7,335 nucleotides of DNA. Source: Spirochaeta sp. Its GTDB lineage: Bacteria; Spirochaetota; Spirochaetia; DSM-27196; Alkalispirochaetaceae. The stretch covers positions 1 through 7,335 of the forward strand of contig JAQIBO010000260.1 of the NCBI GenBank assembly GCA_027859055.1. Direction: 5' to 3'. Every line of letters begins with the position of its first letter. Position 1 is the stretch's first letter. A program made the translations under genes and the position numbers. Positions 1 to 6,213 of this stretch are shown here, one piece after another. The notes beneath the pieces were generated by a model that worked only from the letters and a program-made list of their open reading frames with translations, had not been told where the DNA came from and searched no databases.

Positions 1-1
1 C

Positions 2-1552
2 ATGCCTGAAAACAGGATCGGCCGCTTCGTTCCGGACCAGATCGGAAGCTACTCCGGCCTTGCCCCGTTTCAGGGAGCGGTCACCAATACCCCGTTAATC
101 CGACAGCAAAAGGGAAACCGCCAACTGCCGCGCCTGACGAAAGTCGTGGATACGATTGAACAGGCGGTACTCAAGACGGGGCTTGCCGATGGAATGACAA
201 TTTCGTTTCACCACCATTTTCGGAACGGCGACAAGACGGTCAATATGGTAATGGACGTGATTGCCAACCTCGGGATCAAGAACCTGACCCTGGCGTGCTC
301 CTCTCTGACCAACGTGCACGATGAGTTGATTAAGCATATTGAGAACAACGTCGTTTCCCGGATTCACACAAGCGGTCTCCGCGGGGAACTTGGTGCGGCG
401 ATATCGTGTGGTCTCATGGACGAGCCGGTGATTTTTCACTCCCACGGCGGGCGGGCGCGAGCGATAGAGACGGGGCAGATCGCGATCGACGTCGCCTTTC
501 TCGGCGTCCCGTCCAGCGACGTGTACGGAAACGCAAACGGGTTCACCAGCGAGTCCGCCTGTGGCTCGATGGGGTACGCGATCGTCGACGCAAAGCACGC
601 GCAAAAGGTTGTGTTGCTGACCGACAGTCTTGTCGAGTACCCGAATACGCCGTTCAGTATCGACCAGGATCTCGTTGACCATATCGTCGAGGTTGACTCG
701 GTCGGAGACGCAAGCCGTATCGCTACCGGTGCTACCCGTCTGACCAAAAACCCGAAAGATCTCTTGATCGCGCAGAACGCCGCGGAGGTGATCGTCCGGT
801 CACCCTATTTCGAGAACGGGTTTTCGTTTCAGACCGGTTCCGGTGGCGCGTCGCTGGCGGTAACACGCTATCTCAGCGATCACATGCGACAGCGGGACAT
901 CACCGCAAATTGGGCTCTTGGGGGCATCACCAGTCAAATGGTTGCGATGCACGAGGAGGGGCTCATCAAGCGGCTTCTGGACGTGCAGAGCTTTGACGGG
1001 GATGCGATCAAGTCTCTGGCGAAAAACCCGTTTCATACGGAGATCGACGCATCGTATTACGCCAACCCCCTCAACAAAGGGTGTGCGGTAAACAAGCTCA
1101 ACGTGGTGGTTCTCAGCGCCCTGGAGATTGACGTTGACTTTAACGTCAACGTGCTGACCGGTTCCGACGGGATGGTGATGGGCGCATCCGGCGGTCATTC
1201 CGACACCGCGATCGGCTCCGGCCTCTCGGTGGTTGTGGCGCCCCTCATCAGAGGGCGCATCGCAACGGTGGTCGACCGCGTGATGACCGTTGTTACCCCC
1301 GGAGAGAGCATCGACATCCTCGTGACCGATCGCGGTATCGCGATCAATCCGCGCCGCACCGACCTGATAGACCACTTCAGCGGAAGCTCCCTGCCGATCT
1401 ATACGATCGACGAGCTCAAACGGCGTGCCGAACGGGTGGCCGGTAAGCCGGAGCCGTTTCAGTTCGACGACAGGATCATCGGCCTGGTGGAATACCGCGA
1501 CGGGACGATTATCGACGTGGTACGGAGCGTGCCCGTCTACTGCAGTGAATAA
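2..1552 (+). CDS. citF: Citrate lyase alpha subunit (citrate:acetyl-ACP transferase)
   Basis: CitF is the transferase subunit of cytoplasmic citrate lyase. It exchanges the acetyl group on the CitD acyl carrier for citrate, giving citryl-ACP, which CitE then cleaves to oxaloacetate. The 516-residue product matches remembered CitF sequences along its whole length. Landmarks are SFHHHFRNGD (68-77), NMVMDVIA (81-88), HSHGGR (146-151), AFLGVPSSDVYGNANG (165-180), FQTGSGGASLAVTR (275-288), NVNVLTGSDG (380-389), GASGGHSDTA (393-402) and VTDRGIAINP (440-449). The N-terminus, with GRFVP and later PFQGA, looks like a natural CitF start, so the ATG at 2 is probably real. Its ribosome binding site lies outside the window. 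Length is normal for the family and the frame is intact. As citF usually closes a citDEF set, citD and citE are expected immediately to the left (inference). A related citramalate lyase alpha subunit is the main alternative; citG and citX downstream favour citrate lyase. Confidence 0.96.
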   Translation: MPENRIGRFVPDQIGSYSGLAPFQGAVTNTPLIRQQKGNRQLPRLTKVVDTIEQAVLKTGLADGMTISFHHHFRNGDKTVNMVMDVIANLGIKNLTLACSSLTNVHDELIKHIENNVVSRIHTSGLRGELGAAISCGLMDEPVIFHSHGGRARAIETGQIAIDVAFLGVPSSDVYGNANGFTSESACGSMGYAIVDAKHAQKVVLLTDSLVEYPNTPFSIDQDLVDHIVEVDSVGDASRIATGATRLTKNPKDLLIAQNAAEVIVRSPYFENGFSFQTGSGGASLAVTRYLSDHMRQRDITANWALGGITSQMVAMHEEGLIKRLLDVQSFDGDAIKSLAKNPFHTEIDASYYANPLNKGCAVNKLNVVVLSALEIDVDFNVNVLTGSDGMVMGASGGHSDTAIGSGLSVVVAPLIRGRIATVVDRVMTVVTPGESIDILVTDRGIAINPRRTDLIDHFSGSSLPIYTIDELKRRAERVAGKPEPFQFDDRIIGLVEYRDGTIIDVVRSVPVYCSE

Positions 1553-1573
1553 CGCAGCTGTCTGCGTTTTTAT
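1551..1573 (+). terminator. Rho-independent terminator or attenuator after citF
   Basis: A 7-bp perfect stem (AACGCAG at 1551-1557 with CTGCGTT at 1562-1568) closes on a CTGT loop. It is followed by a T-rich tail, the T-run spanning 1567-1571 and then AT. The left arm overlaps the citF TAA stop codon. The shape is that of an intrinsic terminator, but the stem is short and A/T at its base, so partial readthrough into tctC is plausible. I see no convincing promoter in the roughly 35 bases between this hairpin and the tctC ribosome binding site, which favours an attenuating role over a full stop. Confidence 0.65.
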
Positions 1574-1607
1574 AGGGGCGTGGCGTTGCCGCGCATCATA
1601 GCACACG

Positions 1608-1614
1608 AAGGAGG
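1608..1614 (+). promoter_or_regulatory. Strong Shine-Dalgarno of tctC
   Basis: AAGGAGG lies 7 bases before the ATG at 1622. It decides the tctC start against the in-frame upstream GTG near 1580, which would place 14 extra residues ahead of an otherwise normal signal peptide. It is the strongest ribosome binding site in the window, as suits a binding protein needed in excess over its membrane partners. Confidence 0.85.
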
Positions 1615-1621
1615 ATTCGAA

Positions 1622-2617
1622 ATGAAACGGATCATTATGTTGGCGCTGATAGCGCTGGTTGCCACGGGCGCCGTGGTGGCGGAAGGTCAGGGTGAACGCG
1701 GTGGCGAGGGATATCCCCGGGGAGCGCTTGATTTTGTTGCGCCCGGTGGGGCCGGTGGTGGCTGGGATTTGACGATTCGTACAACTGCAAAGGTGCTGAA
1801 AGATACGGGTCTTGTACAGGTACCGATGCCGGTTCGTAACAACCCCGGTGCCGGTGGATCGGTGCACCTGGCAAGTCTGCAGGAGCAACCCGAAGCGGAC
1901 AACATCATCACCGTGTACTCTCCGCCGTTGATTTTGACCAAACTGGCCGGTACAACCGATCTGAACTACGAGGATGTGACACCCCTTGCCCGTCTCATTG
2001 CGGACTATGCGGTGTTTGTTGTAAAGGCGGACTCCCAGTACGAGACGTTGAACGACGTGATGGACGCACTGAAAGACGACATCAAGAGCGTGAAGATCGG
2101 GGGCGTGTCATCCGCCGGATCGATGGATCATCTCCAGTTTCTCATCATGGCAAAGGCGGCGGGGGTGAAAAACCTGCAACAGATCGACTACGTCGCGTTT
2201 GATGACTCCGGAGCAGCAATGGTCATGGGAGGGCACATCGATATCTTTTCCACGGGACTTTCCGAGGTGCGCGGTTTGATAGAAAGCGGTGACCTCCGGG
2301 CGCTGGCACAGAGTGCACCCCACCGTGTGGGCACCGGCGTTGTCGGGGAGATTGAGACCGCTCAGGAACAGGGCATCGATGCCACGTTTGTGAACTGGCG
2401 TGGACTGTTTGGGCCGCCGGAAATGCCGGAATACGCGGTTGAATACTGGCGCGAGACTCTCGCTGAGATGGTTGAGACCGACGAATGGGCCGCTGCGCGC
2501 GAAACCAACGGTTGGGACGACGCCTATATGGACGGTCCGGAGTTCTACGATTTCCTTGAGGAGGTCGACGGGGAATACCGCGGAATTCTGGATGAAATCG
2601 GTATGCTTGCCGACTGA
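1622..2617 (+). CDS. tctC: TTT-family tricarboxylate-binding protein TctC (Bug family)
   Basis: This is the extracytoplasmic solute receptor of a tripartite tricarboxylate transporter. It should bind citrate or a similar tricarboxylate and pass it to TctA/TctB. The product has 331 residues, normal for the family. Residues 1-20 form a signal peptide (charged MKR, hydrophobic core, cleavage after VVA). There is no lipobox cysteine, so the protein should be soluble and exported. Bug-fold landmarks are PGGAGGGWDL (41-50), NNPGAGGSV (73-81), GGVSSAGSMDHL (160-171) and FVNWRGLFGPP (256-266). The GGGWD form of the first ligand loop resembles the GGGFD of the Salmonella citrate receptor rather than the GG-T-D seen in many other Bug proteins; this is recalled, not searched. 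The ATG at 1622 was chosen for its AAGGAGG and the signal peptide. The mature N-terminus EGQGE recalls spirochaete binding proteins. Citrate specificity is inferred from the flanking citrate lyase genes; other di- or tricarboxylates remain possible. Confidence 0.93.
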   Translation: MKRIIMLALIALVATGAVVAEGQGERGGEGYPRGALDFVAPGGAGGGWDLTIRTTAKVLKDTGLVQVPMPVRNNPGAGGSVHLASLQEQPEADNIITVYSPPLILTKLAGTTDLNYEDVTPLARLIADYAVFVVKADSQYETLNDVMDALKDDIKSVKIGGVSSAGSMDHLQFLIMAKAAGVKNLQQIDYVAFDDSGAAMVMGGHIDIFSTGLSEVRGLIESGDLRALAQSAPHRVGTGVVGEIETAQEQGIDATFVNWRGLFGPPEMPEYAVEYWRETLAEMVETDEWAAARETNGWDDAYMDGPEFYDFLEEVDGEYRGILDEIGMLAD

Positions 2618-2635
2618 TTTCACACAAATCGTCCG

Positions 2636-2661
2636 TGGTGGCGCCGGTGTCGGCGCCACCA
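2636..2661 (+). repeat. Stem-loop between tctC and tctB (partial terminator or mRNA stabiliser)
   Basis: A 10-bp perfect inverted repeat, TGGTGGCGCC (2636-2645) and GGCGCCACCA (2652-2661), flanks a 6-base GGTGTC loop. It starts 18 bases after the tctC stop and ends 22 bases before the tctB start. No T-run follows, so it is unlikely to be an efficient intrinsic terminator. Hairpins just after a binding-protein gene are known in transporter operons such as malE-malF, where they protect the upstream message and lower expression of the membrane genes. The same role is inferred here. Confidence 0.75.
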
Positions 2662-2683
2662 TATGCGGACAAAAGAGAGTTTT

Positions 2684-3151
2684 ATGAACGCAACAATTGT
2701 GTCCGGCGGCATCACCTTTGTCCTTGGGTTAGCCGTCACGTGGATGGCCTTCACACTTCCCACTTCGAGCATCGGAATTCCCTACGCGCCAAAAGTGTTT
2801 CCGGCGGGGTTGGGAATTCTGATCCTGGGTCTTTCCGTGTTTCAGCTGGTAAAGGAATTCCTGCGGGTGAAGAAAACACAGGAAACGTATACCAGAGAAC
2901 GCGATCCGTATCTGAAACCGGTGCTCCTGACCTGCGTGGCCGCGTTGGTGTACGCGCTGGTGTTCAAACGGATCGGGTATGTACCGGCTACATTTCTCTT
3001 CCTTCAGGCGGAGCTCTGGCTGTTTGGCGGAGAGGGTCGCAACTGGAAAGTGAATACGATAGTGGCAATCCTCTTCAGCGTGGGGATTTATCTGTTGTTT
3101 GCCAAGGCGCTTGGGGTATACCTGCCGCGTATACCGTACCTCGGGATATAG
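2684..3151 (+). CDS. tctB: TTT-family small membrane subunit TctB
   Basis: TctB is the small, poorly conserved integral membrane subunit of the tripartite tricarboxylate transporter. It pairs with TctA in the cytoplasmic membrane; its exact role is not well defined. From the ATG at 2684 the product has 155 residues, typical for the family. Hydrophobic segments lie at about 5-24, 39-57, 79-94, 98-114 and 122-141, with a charged hydrophilic stretch at 58-76 between the second and third. The loop YAPKVFP (34-40) before the second segment corresponds to the family's G-P-x-x-F-P region. The call rests on length, topology and position between tctC and tctA more than on motifs. The start at 2684 follows a weak AGAGAG (2674-2679). 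An in-frame ATG at 2663 would add MRTKESF but lies right behind the stem-loop and has no ribosome binding site. The stop codon overlaps the AGGAG of tctA, which points to co-translation. Confidence 0.9.
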   Translation: MNATIVSGGITFVLGLAVTWMAFTLPTSSIGIPYAPKVFPAGLGILILGLSVFQLVKEFLRVKKTQETYTRERDPYLKPVLLTCVAALVYALVFKRIGYVPATFLFLQAELWLFGGEGRNWKVNTIVAILFSVGIYLLFAKALGVYLPRIPYLGI

Positions 3152-3160
3152 GAGTCACAG

Positions 3161-4663
3161 ATGGAAACGATTGAATTTTTTATCCAGGGACTCGGTATCG
3201 CAATGCAACCGATGAATATCATGTGGGTTACCATCGGCGGTATTCTCGGCACGATTATCGGTATGCTGCCCGGTATCGGCCCGGCAACGGGGGTGGCGGT
3301 ACTGCTTCCGATGACGTTTGTTATGGGACCAACTGCGTCGCTCATCACGATGGCCGGTGTCTACTACGGCGCGATGTACGGCGGGTCCCGCGCCTCAATC
3401 CTGATTAACACACCCGGCGACGGCGCGGCAGTGGCATCGACCTTTGACGGGTATCCGATGACGCTGAAGGGCCGTGCGGAAGCGGCGCTGGCGATATCTG
3501 CGATCGCGTCTTTCATCGGCGGTATAATCGCGACCCTGATAATGGTGGCGATCGCGCTGCCGGTGGCACGCTTTGCCCTGGGATTCGGCCCGGCTGAATA
3601 TTTCATGCTCTACGTGTTTGCCCTTTCCGCGACCGCCTCAATGAGCAAGGGCGAAACGGTCAAAGGCTTCATCGCGACGCTGATCGGACTGGTGATCGCC
3701 ACCGTCGGGATCGACCCGCAGTCGGGAATCAAGCGCTTCACCTTCGGGGTCATGCAGCTGGAAAGCGGCATCGATTTCCTGGTCGTGATTATCGCGATTT
3801 ACGCACTTGGCGAGGTGTTCAAGAGTTTTCGGAATATCGCTGAAGGCGTGAAAAAGGCGCAAACAAAATTCGGCCGCATCTGGATCTCCCGCGCCGAGTG
3901 GCGGCGTTGCTTCTGGCCGATCATGCGGTCCGCACCGTTCGGCTTCCTGATCGGAGCGTTGCCGGGAGCGGGTGGGACGATGGCCTCACTGTTGTCGTAC
4001 AGCAACGAAAAGCAACTGTCCAAGCATCCCGAAGAGTTCGGGGAAGGGGCAATTGAGGGGCTTGCGGCCCCGGAGTCCGCAAACAACGCGGCCTCAGTCG
4101 GCGCGATGATTCCAACGTTGACGCTGGGGATTCCCGGGTCGGGTACCACGGCGGTGATGATGGGGGCGTTGCTGATGCTGGGCCTGCAACCGGGACCGAT
4201 GCTTTTCAAGCAACAGTCGACCATCGTCTGGGCGCTGATAGCAAGTATGTTTGTTGGTAACGTGATTCTCGCAGTTATCAACATTCCCCTGGCCAAGGTC
4301 CTGGTCCGGGTTCTTGCGGTACCTCCGCGGATCCTGTATCCGATCATTCTCGGACTTGCGTTTGTCGGAACCTATGCGATCAGTTACAGCCTGGTGGACT
4401 TTTACATTCTTATCCTCTTTGGTCTGGTCGGGTATTTCATGGCAAAAGCCAAAATACCAACCACACCGATGATTCTCGCTGTTATCGTCGGCAACGGTAT
4501 GGAACAGTCGTTCCGTCGGGCGTTTACGATCTCGAACGGCGATATGGGTGTGTTTCTCGGTTCGTCGATCTCGATCACGTTGTTTATCCTCACCCTGTTG
4601 TCAATATTCGGGCCGGTCTTGGCAAATGTGCTCCGGAAGCGGAAAGCGCAGCAACTCGGGTGA
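3161..4663 (+). CDS. tctA: TTT-family large permease subunit TctA
   Basis: TctA is the main membrane channel of the transporter, moving the tricarboxylate released by TctC across the cytoplasmic membrane, driven by an ion gradient. The product is 500 residues, as usual, and strongly hydrophobic with about a dozen potential membrane segments. Hallmark glycine/proline-rich motifs are present: GMLPGIGPATG (34-44), YYGAMYGGSRAS (68-79) with INTPGDGAA (82-90), GALPGAGGTMAS (265-276), APESANNAAS (303-312) and TLGIPGSGTTAVMMGAL (321-337). The LPGIGP and LPGAGG motifs, followed by their PGDG and PGSG partners, show the two-fold internal repeat known in this family. A hydrophilic loop at about 222-250 separates the halves. 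The ATG at 3161 follows AGGAG (3150-3154) by 6 bases, 9 bases after the tctB stop. The frame is intact. Its position between citF and citG makes citrate the most likely substrate (inference). Confidence 0.96.
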   Translation: METIEFFIQGLGIAMQPMNIMWVTIGGILGTIIGMLPGIGPATGVAVLLPMTFVMGPTASLITMAGVYYGAMYGGSRASILINTPGDGAAVASTFDGYPMTLKGRAEAALAISAIASFIGGIIATLIMVAIALPVARFALGFGPAEYFMLYVFALSATASMSKGETVKGFIATLIGLVIATVGIDPQSGIKRFTFGVMQLESGIDFLVVIIAIYALGEVFKSFRNIAEGVKKAQTKFGRIWISRAEWRRCFWPIMRSAPFGFLIGALPGAGGTMASLLSYSNEKQLSKHPEEFGEGAIEGLAAPESANNAASVGAMIPTLTLGIPGSGTTAVMMGALLMLGLQPGPMLFKQQSTIVWALIASMFVGNVILAVINIPLAKVLVRVLAVPPRILYPIILGLAFVGTYAISYSLVDFYILILFGLVGYFMAKAKIPTTPMILAVIVGNGMEQSFRRAFTISNGDMGVFLGSSISITLFILTLLSIFGPVLANVLRKRKAQQLG

Positions 4664-4679
4664 TCTGCCCGGTTCCGTT

Positions 4680-5588
4680 GTGGCGGCTCACCTTGCGCGT
4701 CTGGTTGACCGGGCGATGCGGGCGGAGCTTGCCACAACACCCAAGCCGGGTCTGGTAGACGCGGTTGACAGCGGTGCCCACCGTGATATGTGTTTCGGGA
4801 CGTTTACCCGGAGCATCGACGCGGTGGCGCCGTTGTTTTTTGAAATTGCCGCAATCGCGTGCGGTGAAACTCCCACACCGGGTCTTTTTTCACGCACGCG
4901 GCACGTGGGCCGGTCCGCCGAGGCGGCGATGTTTACGGCGACCGGCGGCATCAATACCCATAAAGGTCAGATCTTTGTGCTCGTGCTGTTGACTACTGCC
5001 TGTGCCGCCCTGGGGGCGCAGACAGTTACGCTGCCACGCCTCCGTGACGCGGTACAACGGATGACCCACGGAATTGTGGATCGGGAACTCGCCGCACTTG
5101 ACGCCGGTGACGGTCACGCGTGCCGGCAGCTTACTCACGGTGAGGCGCTCCACCGGAAATACGGGGTGTCCGGTATCCGCGGTGAAGCGGAAACGGGCTT
5201 CCCCGCGATCTTTGAGGTTGCCGTGCCGGTTTTCACCGCCACGGTTCTCGCCGGCGGCACCCGGAACGACGGCGCGGTGCAGGCGCTGCTGCATCTCATG
5301 GCGGTGGTGGAGGACACAACGGTTCTGTACCGTGGCGGGCCGCAGGCGATGGAGACGATGCGCCGTCACGCGACGGTCGCCCTCGGTCTTGGCGGGATCA
5401 TGACCGGCGCGGGCCGCCGGTATCTCCAGGAAATGAACCGTCACTTTGTGAACGAGAATATCAGCCCCGGCGGGTGCGCCGACTTGCTTGCGGGAACGCT
5501 CTTTGTGATCTCCGCGGTGGACGACCCCTGGCGGTGGAAGAAACCGATTCCGGGCAGCCCGGCAGGAGTGCCCACAGGACATGTCTGA
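4680..5588 (+). CDS. citG: Triphosphoribosyl-dephospho-CoA synthase CitG
   Basis: CitG joins ATP and dephospho-CoA to make 2'-(5''-triphosphoribosyl)-3'-dephospho-CoA, precursor of the citrate lyase prosthetic group, releasing adenine. Family motifs are clear. Numbered from the GTG at 4680 (302 residues), they are TPKPGLVD (20-27), GAHRDM (32-37), GGINTHKG (89-96), GIRGEAETGFP (165-175), VEDTTVLYRGG (210-220) and NISPGGCADLL (260-270). They line up with remembered Escherichia coli CitG, which has 292 residues. The start is uncertain. GTG 4680 lies 16 bases past the tctA stop and leaves the usual short helix before TPKPGLVD, but no clear Shine-Dalgarno precedes it. An in-frame ATG at 4626 would add 18 atypical residues and overlap tctA by 38 bases; a further ATG at 4548 would overlap it by 116. 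The 3' end overlaps citX. MdcB of malonate decarboxylase is a related alternative, made unlikely by citF and citX nearby. Confidence 0.92.
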   Translation: MAAHLARLVDRAMRAELATTPKPGLVDAVDSGAHRDMCFGTFTRSIDAVAPLFFEIAAIACGETPTPGLFSRTRHVGRSAEAAMFTATGGINTHKGQIFVLVLLTTACAALGAQTVTLPRLRDAVQRMTHGIVDRELAALDAGDGHACRQLTHGEALHRKYGVSGIRGEAETGFPAIFEVAVPVFTATVLAGGTRNDGAVQALLHLMAVVEDTTVLYRGGPQAMETMRRHATVALGLGGIMTGAGRRYLQEMNRHFVNENISPGGCADLLAGTLFVISAVDDPWRWKKPIPGSPAGVPTGHV

Positions 5589-6120
5589 ACGTGTTACCCC
5601 GGCCGTTTTGCACGCAATCCTGCAGGCGAGAGAGGAGCGGGCGGCGGCGATCGCCATGATGGCGGCAACGTACAACGCGACGGTTGTGGCTTTTACCCTG
5701 AACGTACCCGGTCCGCAGAAAAACCTCCCGTGGACGGCGCCGTGCCTTGCCTGGGGCCGTGGTGCGTTTGTGCACGCGATTCAGGGCGGGAACGCCCGCT
5801 CGGTGTGCCGTGTTGAGTGGCAGGACATTACGCCGGCAGGGCCAGAGTACCGCTGCGCGGTTGATCTGTCTGCGGAGGTCGTAAAACGGACGGCTATCGC
5901 GGTTGAGGAGTCGTGCCGGATGGGGCGTCTCCTGGATATTGACGTGTACGATGCGGCTGGTCGGCCGGTGACGCGGGGCGAGCTGGGGTACGCCCCGCGG
6001 CGGTGTCTGCTATGCAGCCGACCCGCTCATGAGTGCGCTCGCAGCCGCCGGCACCCTGCGGCGGAAATTGCCGCCCGGATCGAGGAGATCACCGCCGCCC
6101 ACCACGTTCAACACGGCTAA
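5581..6120 (+). CDS. citX: Citrate lyase holo-ACP synthase CitX
   Basis: CitX transfers the phosphoribosyl-dephospho-CoA moiety from the CitG product to a serine of apo-CitD, releasing pyrophosphate and activating citrate lyase. The product has 179 residues, close to the 183 or so of Escherichia coli CitX. Matching landmarks are the N-terminal helix with ILQAREERAAA (13-23), FTLNVPGPQK (38-47), GRLLDIDVYD (115-124), RRCLLC (140-145) and ECARSRRH (151-158), the last two being the cysteine-containing C-terminal signature. The ATG at 5581 lies inside the last codons of citG, 8 bases of overlap, with AGGAG at 5564-5568, about 12 bases upstream and so rather far. The overlap suggests translational coupling of the two cofactor enzymes. 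In some bacteria they are fused as one CitXG protein; here they are separate. The stop abuts a terminator hairpin, making citX the last gene of the rightward operon. Confidence 0.94.
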   Translation: MSERVTPAVLHAILQAREERAAAIAMMAATYNATVVAFTLNVPGPQKNLPWTAPCLAWGRGAFVHAIQGGNARSVCRVEWQDITPAGPEYRCAVDLSAEVVKRTAIAVEESCRMGRLLDIDVYDAAGRPVTRGELGYAPRRCLLCSRPAHECARSRRHPAAEIAARIEEITAAHHVQHG

Positions 6121-6153
6121 GCCGTCCCCGCCCGATTCGGGGGCGGCGTTTCT
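6121..6153 (+). terminator. Rho-independent terminator after citX
   Basis: A GC-rich 10-bp stem (GCCGTCCCCG at 6121-6130 with CGGGGGCGGC at 6138-6147) contains one G-U pair and closes on a 7-base loop. It is followed by GTTTCT. The left arm begins on the base after the citX stop codon. The strong stem and position support an end-of-operon terminator, though the T-run is short. Confidence 0.75.
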
Positions 6154-6176
6154 GACCATAGCGGTTCTCCGCGGAA

Positions 6177-6205
6177 CGGCAGTTCGAATTACCTTCGAAT
6201 TGCCG
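6177..6205 (-). terminator. Hairpin after oadB, possibly bidirectional terminator
   Basis: A 12-bp inverted repeat (CGGCAGTTCGAA at 6177-6188, TTCGAATTGCCG at 6194-6205) has one G-U-type mismatch and a 5-base TTACC loop. On the minus strand it starts 8 bases after the oadB stop and is followed only by TTCC. On the plus strand it is followed by ATTTCGTCTT, a better T-rich tail. It may therefore end oadB transcripts and also act as a second stop for readthrough from citX. Each arm contains the palindrome TTCGAA, so a protein-binding role cannot be excluded. Confidence 0.6.
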
Positions 6206-6213
6206 ATTTCGTC

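Noticed and set aside
95..682. Long minus-strand open frame opposite citF
   Set aside because: It lies wholly within the well-supported citF gene, its translation shows no recognisable motif, and such frames are common in antisense of GC-rich coding DNA.
1571..1607. Possible promoter for tctC (TATAGG at 1571-1576, TTGCCG at 1586-1591)
   Set aside because: Neither hexamer has a partner at 16-18 bases spacing, and TATAGG overlaps the terminator tail. The evidence is too weak to call.
1580..1621. Upstream GTG start for TctC giving 14 more residues
   Set aside because: The extension precedes a complete signal peptide, and the AAGGAGG at 1608-1614 sits at ideal distance from the ATG at 1622.
800..1888. 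362-codon minus-strand open frame spanning the citF end and the tctC start
   Set aside because: It crosses two confident genes and their intergenic terminator. The product is low-complexity in His, Arg and Thr with no family resemblance, so it is a shadow frame.
4890..5675. 261-codon minus-strand open frame opposite citG and citX
   Set aside because: It is antisense to conserved CitG motifs, has an Arg/His/Ala-rich composition and no recognisable domain.
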